A DNA stretch of 64,000 bases from Tetrastigma voinierianum (Eukaryota > Streptophyta > Magnoliopsida > Vitales > Vitaceae), in NCBI GenBank assembly GCA_016808115.1, contig JAEQBH010007379.1, positions 124,001 to 188,000 of the forward strand, in the 5' to 3' direction. The position numbers and the translations under genes are program-made. The notes below the pieces were generated by a model. The model saw only the letters and a program-made list of their open reading frames with translations. It did not search any database and was not told where the DNA came from. This document shows positions 34,391 to 46,872 of this stretch, piece by piece (position 1 is the stretch's first letter; each line of letters begins with the position of its first letter).

Positions 34391-35417
34391 CGGTCTTTAG
34401 TTTACCAAATTTCTCTTTTAATTTGATGTTTGTTAGCAAATTAACTCGAGCACTTAAGTGTTTTATCTTATTCTTTCCTGATTTTTGTCTCTTTCAGGAT
34501 CTTATGATGAAACATATTATTGGTAGATGTCGTGAGTCTAGGGGTTTATACATCCTTGATCCTACAGTCCCAAGACCTATTGCTTGTTTTAGAGTCACTA
34601 CACCATTTGAAACTCATTGCCCGTTGAGTCATCTTTCGCTGCCATTATTAAAGAAATTGTGTCATCAGTTTTGTAGTTTGCTATCCTTAGATTGTGAGTC
34701 TTGTCAATTTTCAAAACATCATCGCCCTAGTTATAGTCCTAGAGTCAATAAACGAGCTAGTACTCCTTTTGAGTTAGTTCATTCAGATGTATGGGGTTCG
34801 TGCCTAGTTGTGTCCCCAATTGGGTTTCGAGACTTTGTCACTTCTGTTGATAATTATTCACGAACCACTTGGTTATATTTAATGAAAACCCGCTCTGAGT
34901 TGTTTTCTAATTTTCGTGCCTTTTGTGCTGAGATTCATACTCAATTTCATGTTTATGTTCAAAATTTGAGAAGTGATAATGCAAAAGAATATGTTTCAAA
35001 ACAATTTCAATCATTCATGCTTCAACATGGCATCCTTCATCAGACTTATTTTGTTGACACTCCTACTCAGAATGGAGTTGCTGAGAGAAAGAATAGACAC
35101 CTCCTTGAAACTGCCAGAGCTCTATTAGTTCATATGCATGTGCCCAAGCATTTCTGGGCTGATGCTATTTCCACAGCTTGTTTTTTATTAACCGGATATC
35201 TTCATCAGTCTTGAATTGGGACACACCGTATCACATCCTTTTCCTCAATAAACCTTTATTCCCTATTGAGCAACAGATATTTGGATGTACATGTTTTGTT
35301 CGAGATGTTCGTCCTCAGGTATCTAAACTTGACCATAAATCTTTAAAATGTATCTTTCTTGGTTATTCCCGGGTTCGAAAGAATTATCGATTCTTACTAG
35401 TCTTCATAGGTACTTAG
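34339..35417 (+). pseudogene. copia-1 integrase (mostly readable)
   Basis: An open frame at 34339-35214 (291 aa) carries the GAG-pre-integrase part (HLSLPLLKKL, CESCQFSKHHRPS) and the catalytic core. D is in HSDVWGS, the second D in LRSDNAKEYVS, and E in NGVAERKNRHLLE, so the D,D,E triad is present. The frame shifts near 35200, and the rest (35178-35417) gives WDTPYHILF, FGCTCFVRD and FLGYSRVRKNYR, the usual post-core region of copia integrase. A shift and the missing C-terminal part make it a pseudogene. Confidence 0.9.
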
Positions 35418-36038
35418 TTTCTGCTTTGGTGTCAAGTTTTGAAATGTCCCTTTCTCTTCACCCCCGACCCACACTAGTCAAGGGGAGGCAAATGACCTGC
35501 TAGTGTATACTATTGCCTCCTGCCCCTCTTGTTCTGCTCGATAAAATGACCCCTCACATTCACGCTCCATTCAAAGCCTCACATCACTCAGTCACACACT
35601 CGGCCTTGAGAACCCACCGATCTCTAGTCCTCAGAATTTGCTTTAACATCGGTCGAGTTCGATGATGATCTCTTTATTATATACGTAAATGTAGATGTCA
35701 GTGTGTTCATCCAATTTCCTCATTTTGCACCTATAACCAGTTGTCTTCTTAGTCCTATTCTTTTATTGCTTCTTTGGACTCTATTTCGTTGCCTAACACT
35801 TTTCAGGAAGCCTTGTCTCACCTTGGTTGGCGTAGTGCTATGATAGAGGAGATGAATGCTCTGAATGGGAATGATACTTGGAACTTGGTACATTTACCTA
35901 CTGGGAAGAAAGCTATTAGATGTCGCTAAAGTTAATCCAGATGGTTCAGTTGCCCGATTAAAAGCAATCTAATTGTACAAAGCGGGCAACGCCGCACCTA
36001 TGGTGGACTATTCTAATACCTTTTCCCCTGTTGTTTAA
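35418..36038 (+). pseudogene. copia-1 linker and RT start (degenerate)
   Basis: No long frame is open. Short pieces are readable: an EALSHLGWRSAMIEEMNALN-like stretch near 35808-35865, then WNLVHLPTGKKAI, the usual start of the copia RT domain. Stops and shifts are frequent. Confidence 0.65.
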
Positions 36039-37200
36039 ATGACATATGTTTGGCTTTTTATTTCCCTGGCTGCCACTCATAATTGGGATCTTCATCAGCT
36101 TGATATTAAGAACGCCTTTCTTCATGGCGATCTTCAGGATGAGGTATATATGGAACAACCTCCAGGGTTTATTGCTCAAGGGGAGATTGGGAAGGTTTGT
36201 TGCCTTCAGAAGTCGTTATATGGCTCGCAGAAACCCCGTGCTCGTCTGCAGAAATTCAACAAGCAGCTGAGAAATTTAGCTTTGCAAAAGAGTAAACTGA
36301 CCATTCCGCTCTTCTACCGTAACCTGCCTCGTATCATTTTAGTGGTATATGTGGATGATATTGTTATCATTGGGAGTGACTCTACAGGAATCTCATCCCT
36401 TAAGTCCTTTCTTCAAGGTCAATTTCATACAAAGGACCTAGGGATGCTTAGATATTTCTTGGGTGTTGAAGTTATGCGAAGTAAACATGGAATCTTCTTA
36501 TCTCAAAGGAAATATGTGCTTGATTTATTGTCTGAGACTGAAAAATTGGGAGTAAAGTCATGTAGTTCCCCTATGGCTCTAGGCTTACACCTTACTAGAG
36601 AAGGCGAGTTGTTTGAGGATCCTAAGAGATATAGAAAACTAGTTGGGAAGCTGAACTACCTTATAGTAACTCGTCTTGATATTGCACACTCAGTTAGTGT
36701 TGTAAGTCAATACATGTCTTCCCCGACTGTTGACATCAAGTTTATGTAATATTTCTATGTTACTTGAAAGAAGCTCCGGGACAAGGTATTCTATATAGTA
36801 ATCATGGGCACAATAGGGTTGAATGCTTCACAGATGCTGATTGGGTAGGGTCAAAGGAAGATAGGAGATCCACATCTGGTTACTGTGTTTTTGTTGGTGG
36901 AAATCTAGTCTCATGGAAGAGTAAGAAGCAAGGGGTTGTTTCCCGTTCAAGTGTAGAGTCAGAATATAGAGCAATGGCACAGTCTATGTGTGAAGTCATG
37001 TGGCTTCATCAACTCTTGATGGAAGTCGGCATTATGACTGTGGTCTAAGCAAAACTTTTGGTGTGATAACCATGCTGCCCTTCATATTGCTTCGAATCTT
37101 ATATTCCATGAACGAACTAAGCATATTGAGATTGACTGCCACTTCGTTCATGAGAAAATACAACTCGGTTTTATTTCTACATGATATGTAGTTATACTAA
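36039..37200 (+). pseudogene. copia-1 reverse transcriptase and RNase H
   Basis: The RT frame (36039-36749, 236 aa) includes LHQLDIKNAFLHGDLQDEVY, QPPGF, CCLQKSLYGSQKPRARLQKF and VVYVDDIVIIGSDS. The catalytic YVDD (36348-36359) is intact. After a frame break near 36750, RNase H is readable at 36764-37048 (CFTDADWVGSKEDRRSTSGY, SRSSVESEYRAMA), and in another frame WCDNHAALHIASN and HERTKHIEID (about 37052-37135). RT makes the cDNA, and RNase H removes the RNA strand. These frame changes are the main visible damage. Confidence 0.92.
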
Positions 37201-37289
37201 AAGAACGGTTGCAATATTTACAAAGGCTCTAAGTGGGGACCGGTTATTATTTATGTAATAAATTCATACATTGACATCTATGCTTCAAC

Positions 37290-37300
37290 TTGAGGGAGAG
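37290..37300 (+). promoter_or_regulatory. copia-1 polypurine tract
   Basis: TTGAGGGAGAG lies immediately before the TGTTAACAAA of the LTR, as in most plant copia elements. Confidence 0.85.
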
Positions 37301-37492
37301 TGTTAACAAATAGAGTTGTAATTAGTTAGGAATCCTACACGTAGAGTTGTAACAGATTAGGAAATATAACATGTAGAGTTGTAACAGATTAGGAAATATA
37401 GACTATCCCTCCTGTATATATACACATGGTAATTCAATGAAGTAAAACACAAGGAATTCTTTCCTCCAATTCTCTCTTGGTTGTTTTCTACA
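37301..37492 (+). repeat. copia-1 3' LTR (192 bp)
   Basis: It starts TGTTAACAAATAG and ends TTTTCTACA. It contains a 32-bp tandem duplication (37341-37372 and 37373-37404) and a TATATATA promoter-like word near 37417. The inverted copy at 46873-47030 has the 32-bp unit only once. Confidence 0.92.
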
Positions 37493-37570
37493 CTACCAGA
37501 TCCAGGAACCAAACAGGGAAACCAAGTGTACCAGAGGCACTGTCGGCGACGGACAACCTTGGAGGAGGAG
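37493..37570 (-). other. Probable copia-1-type leader remnant (left part)
   Basis: The 78 bases between the copia-1 LTR and the family I solo LTR become continuous with 46620-46860 once the solo LTR and one AGGAG copy are removed. Read on the minus strand, the joined stretch leads back to the primer-binding site at 46861. No gene is seen. Confidence 0.5.
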
Positions 37571-40500
37571 TGATTAGTGCCCAAAAAGTGCTATTTTGAG
37601 CCCTATTTACTGTTGGTTTTGAGTGCTTTTTGTGTACTAATCAACCGAATTAACCCGATTTGCATATTAAGGTCCCAGCTATTCTTCTGATCGCATTTTG
37701 TGACTAATTTTGTAGTTTTTGCAAGATTTTAATGCCAAATTTGTTGAATCAATCCAAGAACGATGAATCCGAGCCAAGACTAGCTTTTTACAAATTAGAA
37801 ATCGTATTTAAGAGGCGTAAGAAGAGCTGTAATACAACTTTCACAGGCAATTCAAGATCAGATGCGTACCAGACTAGGGAAGGGAATTTTCAAGACTAGT
37901 GCGAAATTGATGTTTAAATTTCCTCTCTCCCTCCTTTGTTGACTTTTTGATTATTCTTCTCCTTTTCCCACTTTTACCCTCCTTGTTTAATGCTTTTGAG
38001 GCCAGTAATGGTACTTTACCCTGGGTGAAATCATTCTCAAATATACCCAACAATGACTAGTTAGTGGCATATTAAAAGCTAAATGGAATTTTCAAAAATA
38101 AAATAAGAGACCGAAATGAATAGACAGTGGCAAAGTGGTAATTTACCACTCTGAGGACCCAAAGGTAATAAAGTCAAAAGGATAATATGCCAAACTAGAA
38201 TTTAGAATAAGCTATGGTGCAAATAGAAGAGAAATGGGGGACCAAGATGCAAAAATGAGAAAGTTGTGCAAAATGGGTTTTGCATGTAAACAAGGCCTTA
38301 CCCATGAAAAGGGATAAGACTAATTTGTCTCCCAAAATGTCTTTTGTCTCACTTGTGGGAGAGCAAAACCGTAGAGAGAGATGAAGGGGAGAAGAAGAAG
38401 AAGAGGAAGAGGAAGAGGGTAGGCAAGAATAGTTGCAAAGAGAAGCTTCGAAGCAAAAAAAAAAAAAAAAGGTATGGAAACCCAACCTTGAAAGGAAAAT
38501 CAAGAAAATTAGGTATGGACTCATGGAATTCTGCTAGTTTTGTATGGTTAATAGTTTGTCTCCAAATCTAGGGTTTTGTAATTTCATCCTAACCTTGGGA
38601 TTTCGAATTAGCATTTGCAGAAACCCACACAGAATAAGATTATATGGAATCCTCCCTTTCGAGGTTGGATTCATGGTTAAATGATTGCATCAGTTAGGGT
38701 CAGAATAAACCCTAACAAATCCTTGGGTTTGGTTTGTGTAAGGGCCAGACCCATATTAGAGTTGTTTTTGGAAGAAATTCATGGAAGATTTTGAGGAAAG
38801 ACATAATGAAAGATTATTTGAGTAAAATAGAGATTTCAAGATGAATTCGGAGTGGTCTCTGACGCGTTTACGGGAGGTATCGCTGATTCGGGGTGTATCA
38901 CCATATGGAAAATGGAAGAAAACACACATTCGGGCATTTTCGGGACTCGTGACCGATGCCACCTTGACCTCGTATCAGACACTAAATATACCCCAATAGT
39001 TTGCGACTTGTTTAGGGTATATTATAAGTTAAATAGGAATTCTAAAATAAAACGAGAGATCTGGAAGTTTACAAGATAAGGGCAAATTCCTGTAATTTGT
39101 TAAAAAGGATATGAAAGTCATAAAGAGGGAAAGATGTGAAGCAAATTAGAATATGGCATAAGTTACTTTGGTAAAAAGGAAGAAGCTCCAAGGACTTAAA
39201 GGCAATTAAAGAAAACTTAAAAAAACCAAAATTGTTATTCTGCCAAACACGGGCTCTTATGCGGGATCTGAAATATCTTGAAGTATTTTGGTCTCCAAAA
39301 GAGAGAAAACGGGAGAGAAGAGCAAAAGGAGAGTAAGAAGAGGAAGAGGAAGTGGAAGAAGAGAAGTTCAGCTAAAGCCAAACTAAGGTATTGAAAGTAT
39401 GGATTTTAGCATGATTTTGGTACAAGAATTACTTGAGTATGGATTGCTAGGGTTTCCATTGAACATTAATTTGATTCCCATCTCTAGGGTTTTGCTAGGC
39501 AAACATTCTAACTCTAGATTTAAGGGAAGTTTGGTTGAAAAGCCCTAGTTGATAATGAGTGGATATGGAATCCTTCACAATTCCAAAGGATTTGTAGAAT
39601 ATGGTGAATTTTATGATGAATCCTGCGATTCTTTGCAAATTAAGTATTCAGAAAGGCCGGGAGGGATTCCATGTTAGTTTTGATTTGGCATGCATTAGAG
39701 GATCTATGGATGAAAGTATGAAAAAGGGGAGAAAAATACACATTCTAGGTATTTTTCGTGAAGTGTACCCATAATCTTGAGCTCCGCATCGGTACACTTT
39801 GGGTTCTGGTCATTTTGGCCAACGTGTACCGGTACACATTAGACCTGTACCGATACACCCTGTTCTGTTTTTCCTATTCCGACCAATTTTCGTATTTTGG
39901 CCATAACTTACTCATTTCTAATCCTATTTGAGTGATTCAAGTGGAAAATTAAAATAGACTTCAAGGAGAACCAAACCTATAGAAATAGGCATCGTCAAAT
40001 TCCTCGACTCTACGCTGGCCCTAAAATTCACCCGCCCAAAGGCCACGTGTAAGCCAATTCCGTCCAGTTTGCTCATAGAGTAGTTCGATTGTTTCCTTGG
40101 ACGAACTTGAGTTTCTCGGGTGCTCGATTTGGGTATCCTGGGCTTGAAATGAACCCTTAGCACCTTAGCTTCAAATGAATACAAAGAACCAGGGTCAGGT
40201 ATGAAGTTAAGCCTCCTGAAAAAAATAAGAAATTCAGACTGTTCTTAGTGTAATCCGGGTAAACCGACTAGTTTGGCATGAAAACATATAACTTTAGTTC
40301 GGATGAGATTCAATTGGAAATGATTCAATTTCTAAGAAAAGTAGATGCATCGAGGGACAAAAAATACATGAACGATGTGTATGAATACATCGCATTCCCG
40401 TATAAGTATCTGAAATGCCATATGGAATAGCATGAAACCCGAATAGATATGAAACAGAAAAACGAATCGAAATATGAACTCAACATGAATATGAAAGATA

Positions 40501-40939
40501 AAATGTCATGATCATAGAATGTGATTAAGAAAGGTTATAAGTTCCCCGCATATATGACAATCAATTACCTAGACTCGAAGAATGAATGAGTGGATTCAGT
40601 TGCGTTCTACACTCCCCGTTGGTGTCTCTAAGACTCCCGTTGGTGCTACGCGCGACTCCGCCGCATGATTAGCTACGTTTTGATTGCGCCCGCATCTCCT
40701 CGCCGGGTGCTACTAAGACTCTGCCGCGTGAGCGGTGCACGCCCCGATCGGTGCTCCCAAAGACTTCCCGCCGGGTGCTACTCGCACTTCGTCAGACAGG
40801 TTCCTTCGGTACTTATTATATCACATTCTACTCATTTCTTAGTGATTGGCCTAGGTAGGTCGACAAAACATGTTATTAAACACTCGAATAATGAATAAGA
40901 GTAAAGATCTGAATATATCTCTGTATTTAATTAAGTTTT

Positions 40940-41416
40940 ATGGTACCTACGGGTACTCCCTTCGTATCCCGATTAAGTTCTCAGGGTACCTACGTACCCC
41001 AGACCGATAAGTTCGTAGTACCTACTTCGTACTCTCGCATCGCGAAAATAAGTATAAGTTTCAGAGTACCCACGGGTACTCTTGTATTAGTAACATAAGT
41101 ATAAGTTTTGCAAGCACTCCACGGGTACTCTCAGACGGGTAGCGCGTTAAGTTCAGGACATAAGTATAAGTCCTAAGAAGACCTACGTACCTCCGACCAA
41201 GTGTAACTCTAAATATGGTTATGATTTAAACCAATAACTTTGTTATTGGATATGTCTAACTGTATGAATCCCAGATATGTATCCGTTAGATCCATATCTG
41301 CTATGGACTAATGTCCATATCTGAAATGTATCTGCATAAGTCTGATCTGACCTTGCATGTGATATGATTCTGATCTGTTCCGACTTATCGTACCTACGGG
41401 TACCTTCGCACAAGAA
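40940..41416. repeat. Degenerate ACCTACGGGTACTC / ATAAGTTC repeats
   Basis: Words of the type GTACCTACGGGTACTC and AAGTATAAGTT recur between 40940 and 41400 within LTR II-B with loose spacing. They lead into the 20-bp array. Confidence 0.6.
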
Positions 41417-41700
41417 TAAGATCCGTAAGATAAGTATACGCTCTGTAGGACATGTATAAGATCTGAAATACATGTCCAAGTTCTGTAAGACCAGTATAAG
41501 TTTCGTAAGACAAGTATAAGTTCCGTAATACACGCGCATCGATCCGAAATACAAGTGATGTGTTCAAATACTCAAAAGATAGTTCCATAAGACCAAGATA
41601 GTTCAGAAGACATGTATAAGTTCCAGAATATACATGTATAAGATCCGAAATACATGTATAAGTTCGGTAATACACGTATAAGATCCAAATACCGTATGTG
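41417..41700. repeat. 20-bp tandem array in LTR II-B
   Basis: Units of the form AAGATCCGTAAGATAAGTAT repeat about every 20 bases with substitutions. The same 20-bp unit forms the array at 58161-58464 in LTR II-D, so it belongs to the family. Confidence 0.85.
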
Positions 41701-43199
41701 CTCGAAATACCGGGTGAGGTTCCGTGAAGACCAAAGATAAGTTTTGTAGTACTTACAAGTACTTTCGTGATAAGAATAAGTTCGCACACGATCTGCATTC
41801 TGCGATACCTACTCTGCACCTCCGAACAAGGGTAAACCCGTAGTATAAGGATAAGTTCTCAGAATTCTACGGAGTCTTGAATAAACATAAGTCTGTTAAG
41901 TATAAGTTCTGAATAAGTATAAGTTCTGTAACTCCTACGGGAGTCTTGAATAAACATAAGTTTGTTATAAGTATAAGTTCTGTATAAGAATAAGATCTGT
42001 AACTCCTATGGGAGATCCGAATAAGCGTAAGCCTGTTATAAGAAGAAGTACTCGTATAAGTTCATAATATAAATGCATGAAATTTATATTATATGTTGGT
42101 TGCTTTATAAGCAATGTGTATATGCAAGAGGTTTCCTCTAAGCGTAGTGTGTTTAGTACGGGTTTTAATCCGTGTAGGTACAGAGAAGACATTCAAGACT
42201 TCCGTGATATCATTGGCCAAGACACTAGTGGGTTCACTACATCTAGGTTCCGCGCCTTCGATTTGTAATTGTAAAAGTGTAGTTGTATAAGTGAATGCAT
42301 GGACCAGATACGATATGTATTTTCACGGACAACACCGGCGGGTAGTTCTTTGATATGTATACATTTGGATTCTCGTTATAAGACGCAAAGCCATACCCAC
42401 AGTACAAGTTTACTTTAAAAAAAAAAAAAAAGTCCTAGTATATGGTCTCGCACTGAACTCCTGCTCGATCCTCCAAATCGTCGGACTGAATCTGGTGTGA
42501 CATGTACCGTACACCCTTCGAACTCGAACCCGTACCGCACAGTCGAGCTGCACCCGCACACCCCGGCCTATTTTGACCAATGTTCGTAATTTACTACACC
42601 TTGCTCATTTCTTATCCGAATCTGAGTGATTCAAGTGGCTGGATTAAACTAGACTTCAAGGAGCAGAACTAAACATCCATAAATAGACATCATCAAATTC
42701 TGACTCTAAGTGGCCCGCACTACTCAAAGTGGGCTATGTGCAAGCCAATTCGCATCGCTTGATCATAGAGTAAATTGGAAGTGTTTAGAACATAACTCGA
42801 GTTTCGGGGCTCCGATTTGGGTGATTCCACTTGGAGAAGAACCCTTAGCACCTTAGCTTTTAAAAAGAGTACAAAAGAACCAGTGTTAGATATGGACTTA
42901 AGAACCCTGAAAATGGGTATTTCAAACTGTCTTCTAGTGTAATATGGGGCAAATGGGATTTTGCCTAATGAAAATGCTATAATCAATTTGGATGAGTCAA
43001 TTAGAATGATTCCAATTTCTAAGTAAAGTAGATTCATAGAGGAACAAGAAAACATGAATATAGATATGAACAAGAAATAGAGATATATGTAGATTTGATA
43101 TGTAAAAGAGTATAGGTAAAGGTAACACTCAACTGGGAGTCTCTCAGCGCTTCTTACTCTACAAGAGATAGGATGTTCTCGACAAGTACAAGTAAATGC

Positions 43200-45240
43200 C
43201 AAGTATAGAAAGGTATAGGATATACTACAAGATATGATAGGTATAAGTCATAAGATATGATAAGATATGATAGGATATGTCATAAGATATGATAGTCTAA
43301 AGTACACGAATGATAGGCACATATTTGAATATAAGATTATATGCGATGGAACATATGATTGTCATACATAAACGAATAGATGGAACATGATAGAAATATA
43401 GAAAGTATATGAACAGATGAAAGACATGACAGAATACGTAAATGATATGAATATATGATAGACATACCGAAATGAAATACGTAGGAACATGCTAGGAACA
43501 TGATAGAAATGCATAAACTGATAACGACAGAGATAAAGTAAAATATGATTGTGCCACAGAATGAGCACATGTACACGATGACATAGCGCATAGTAAAGGC
43601 AATATAGGTTAATATGGGAACAAGATATGAAATACAATATAAAGGCATCTGACAGTAGAAGCATGTATAGGAAAGTATATGAATATAAGTGTATATGATA
43701 TGAATATATGAATAAGTAAAAGCATACATGATAGAAATATAGAAAGTACATGAATAGCTAAATCCTGATAGAAACGCATAAAGGATATGATGGCAAATGA
43801 TATAAAAGAGATATGAATATAGAAAGCTATATATGAACATATATAAATGCGTGAAAGGCATAAGATGCATTCATGATATATGATAGGATTACATATAAGG
43901 ATACCTGACAAAACTAAATGATATAAAAGATATGAATATATGTCTTGAGTGAGATATATGAGAACCGTGAATATGAAAACTACGCATATGAGGAATGAAT
44001 GCAGAGTAAAGTAATGATAGTATATATTGCATAAGCGATCATGATAACAATAGTTATCTGCGTTATGAAATATGTACGTAAAATGTAATATGAAAAATAA
44101 CCGATTGTCCGCTTTAAAACCCGGTAGAGTGATGATAGTACGCCTATAGGTGGGAAGATACAGCTTGGTCGGGCAAAGATATACATAGACAAGATATCGA
44201 GCCCTGCTTGGGTCGATGACATAGATCCCGCTTGATCACTTAGTGGTCCCGAAAGAGTCACTCTTCACATAGCACATGGTGCTAGGTCACCTGGTCTGCA
44301 TGCTGGGATGATACCTTCAGTATAGCAAACAGACAGATCACTGCCTCGCACGCTTAGTACCTTCTGCACATACGTATAGAGATCACTGCCTCAGACAATG
44401 ATAGTACCTTCTCGGTACATATAGTTATTTCCCGCATCCGCTTCTAAGGTAGTATTTGCACATGAAACCTAAAAGCGAAATGACGGTATAGAATATACGA
44501 CATGATATGAGTACATAGCACCTCTATGCGATTTAAAGTATAGACGCATAAGAACAAAAGTAAAGTACAAGATGACAAAGATATGAAAAGTACAAAGACA
44601 TGAAAGTATATGAATGTAAAGATAAAGATATGAAAGAGAAAGTATATGACAAAGTATGCGCACAAGAAATAAAGTGGCAATGACACGAAACGTATATGAC
44701 GATAAAGTATATGAAAGCATATGAAAAGTACAAGATATGAAAAGTTAAGATATGAATATCATATGAGCATAGTATGGCGACAAAGATAAGATTGAAAAGC
44801 ACAAGATATGACTATCATATGAAAAGTATAACAGAAAACAAAGATATGAAATGAACAAAGTATATGAATATAGGTATATGAAAATAGTACATGAATAGTA
44901 CATGAATATAGTATATAGAAAGTACAAAGTATAGTACACGAAAAGGATATGAACAAGTAAAGTACATAAAGTAGATAAAAGAGAAAGGTATATGAAAAGT
45001 ATAGTATATGAAAACATTACAAAACATATGTGAAACATATGATAGTATATTATTATGATAGTAAAATATAAGTCTTATACTCCACGGAGATATGAAAAAG
45101 ATGAGAAGTATAGGATATGTAAAGTATAGAAACAGAATAAAAGAAAAGTATAGATAAAAGATATGCCAAAGACATAGAATATGTAATCGAAAGAGATTGA
45201 CATGCAATAGCAACGTGAGCGTGGGATAGATAAGTAATAA
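43200..45240. repeat. Low-complexity ATATGA/AAAGTATA tract in LTR II-A
   Basis: About 2 kb rich in ATATGA, GATATGA, GAAAGTATATG and ACATGATAG words without strict period, broken by a normal-looking stretch at about 44100-44470. The long hydrophobic minus-strand frames here are composition artefacts. The matching place in LTR II-D is much shorter, so the tract has expanded in copy A. Confidence 0.8.
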
Positions 45241-46614
45241 AAGTTATATGAATACGTGATAGCTATAATAAATGCATATGTATAAGCTTAGGACCTTCAC
45301 CATTAGTGGTTGTCCATGCTTATGTTCCCACTTTGCCGTGAAGCTTAGCACGGGTGTTCAATCCGTAGGTACCAAGAGGAGTAAGCTAGAGGACGTGACA
45401 TCCCACATCGCAAAGACAAAGCATCTCGTAGATAGGTGCTCACCAAATACGCTTCGCAATCGATGTTTTGTAAATAGAAATCAGACATGTATAAGTAAAT
45501 GGACTCGTATACGGGTATAGATTTTTACGACACCACCCTATGGGTGTTCTTTGTATATGTAAATTATTTTCATATTACGTAAATTGTTTGTATACTAAGG
45601 TGCACAAAGGTACTTAAGAAAGAACAGACAATGAGAGTCCCAAGATAAGATAGTTATAGTATAGATAGTATAGATGATATCAAAGGCCCCGGGATTTCTC
45701 GGTTCTGGATCCGCTAATCGTCGACGGATCCTGGCTGGCGTGTGATGTAAACTCTATATAAACTCCAATCTTGTAGAGAATTGTAATCTTTTGGTGGTGA
45801 AACTCGCTTCTTGGTAGAAAATCAAACCTATAAGTTCTTTTCTTTTCTTTTCTCAGATTTCTTGTATCCTTTTTCTTTTGCTTTTCATTTAGTTATTTTT
45901 CTTGGTTTCTAAACATCCTTTGAGGATGGTTGGCTAAGCTCCCCATCCTTGAAGAGGAGGGCTACGGGGCAGGGTTACGGGGTAAAATGATGGCTCTCAT
46001 GTATTTAATGCAAGCATTCATGGAAATTTATAGTTCTCATTATATGTTCAAATCCCTTTGGTATACCTTGGTTAACTTGTATTTGGCAAGCTTTTAGGGC
46101 TCAGTGAATGCTTATTAGTAGATCCACTGATATTCATTAGTTGTTAGGAGATAGATTTTCACGACCCGGGAACATTCATGTCTAATTAATGCTATATTTC
46201 AAAAGGAAAATTATTAGGGTTCAGTTTTGATAGCCAAATAAAGATCCGGTTTGGGCAATGACTATATGTCATACTCCCCAACGCGAGGAAAAGGACCCAG
46301 GGCCCTCTTATTTACTTTCGGACCTCAACCCCAATAGCCATATGCTTCAAGGAGTTCTTTTTCATATTTCTTTTTAGTTCAGTTATTTTCAGTCCACAAC
46401 TATTTCAATCAATCAAGCTTTTAACTAAAGCCTTAAGATCCAAATCGCAATTCACCTTTTAAGCCAAATGCAAAATCATTTACACGGCTGAAACTCATCC
46501 CCGAGTTCAACCTTGGGGACCACTATACCGCAAAGAGCTTTGCTAATGCACAAGAAAAGCTTTAGGGAAATAAATTTTTGTTGGATTCAGAACCCTACCG
46601 CGGGCACCTAATCA

Positions 46615-46872
46615 AGGAGCTCGACCCCACATGCCCACATGAACGGCGCCGCGGTGGAACTCGTTCGGTACCCGCGGGCGGTGCGTGAGTCGCTGCTTAG
46701 GAACCGCCATCGGATTTTGCGTACCGCTCGCCGACGGTCGGCGAACCCTCCTATGCCCGACTTCCGCGAGACTCCGCTCCTAGGTGGGTGCTAAAACACC
46801 CCTCCGACAACCCTAGATTGCCGAAATTTCCTCCAAAAAATTCTCAAACTCGAACCCTAGGCTCTGATACCA
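46615..46872 (-). promoter_or_regulatory. Inverted copia leader with primer-binding site
   Basis: GCTCTGATACCA (46861-46872) is the reverse of TGGTATCAGAGC, the standard plant copia primer-binding site for initiator methionine tRNA. It directly abuts the LTR end at 46873. The DNA to its left (46615-46860) is then the untranslated leader of a minus-strand element. No gag follows, because after removing the family I LTR this leader runs into the copia-1 3' LTR at 37492. Confidence 0.85.

Larger units (their letters stand above)
33926..37492 (+). mobile_element. copia-1, 5'-truncated Ty1/copia element
   Basis: It has the end of gag, protease, integrase, RT and RNase H in Ty1/copia order (integrase before RT), then a polypurine tract and a 192-bp 3' LTR. 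No matching 5' LTR in direct orientation is found upstream. Instead a related LTR lies inverted at 46873-47030. Pol is the best-preserved in the window, but frame breaks occur between 35215 and 36039 and around 36750. Confidence 0.9.
38971..42502 (+). mobile_element. LTR family II copy B, nested in copy A (3.5 kb)
   Basis: The start (CGTATCAGACACTAAATATACCCC) aligns with the TGTAACACCCCGAAATATACCC start of the 55953 copy. The end is TCTGGTGTGACA at 42502. To both sides, copy A continues as in the 55953 copy: left flank near its base 56850, right flank near 56890. No clear target duplication is visible. It contains 20-bp tandem repeats (41417-41700) and GTACC-rich words near 39790-39865. The minus-strand ORFs here follow from the repeats. 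Confidence 0.82.
38026..45747 (+). mobile_element. LTR family II copy A, split (4.2 kb own sequence)
   Basis: The 5' part (38026-38970) and the 3' part (42503-45747) align in order with the family II LTR at 55953-59279. The start has CAAATATACCCA and GGAATTTTCAAAAATAAAATAAG, matching 55965-56040. The end GGCGTGTGATG matches GGGGTGTGACA. No matching 5-bp duplication is visible, so the ends are set by alignment and may be off by a few bases. Family II has TGTAACACCCC...GGGGTGTGACA ends and LTRs over 3 kb, a style known from Tekay/Del chromoviruses. No ORF is seen. Confidence 0.82.
37571..46614 (+). mobile_element. LTR family I solo LTR, split by nested LTRs
   Basis: It begins TGATTAGTGCCC at 37571 and ends GGCACCTAATCA at 46614. 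A 5-bp duplication AGGAG flanks it exactly (37566-37570 and 46615-46619). The family I part is 37571-38025 plus about 45748-46614. The middle is a family II LTR that contains another. No element body, primer site or polypurine tract is present, so it is a solo LTR. A TATA box (CTCTATATAAAC at 45753-45764) lies just to the right of the nested insert. Confidence 0.93.

Noticed and set aside
43337..45213. Several overlapping minus-strand frames of 80-177 residues that look like membrane proteins
   Set aside because: They overlap in more than one frame over a simple ATATGA-type tract. Hydrophobicity comes from base composition.
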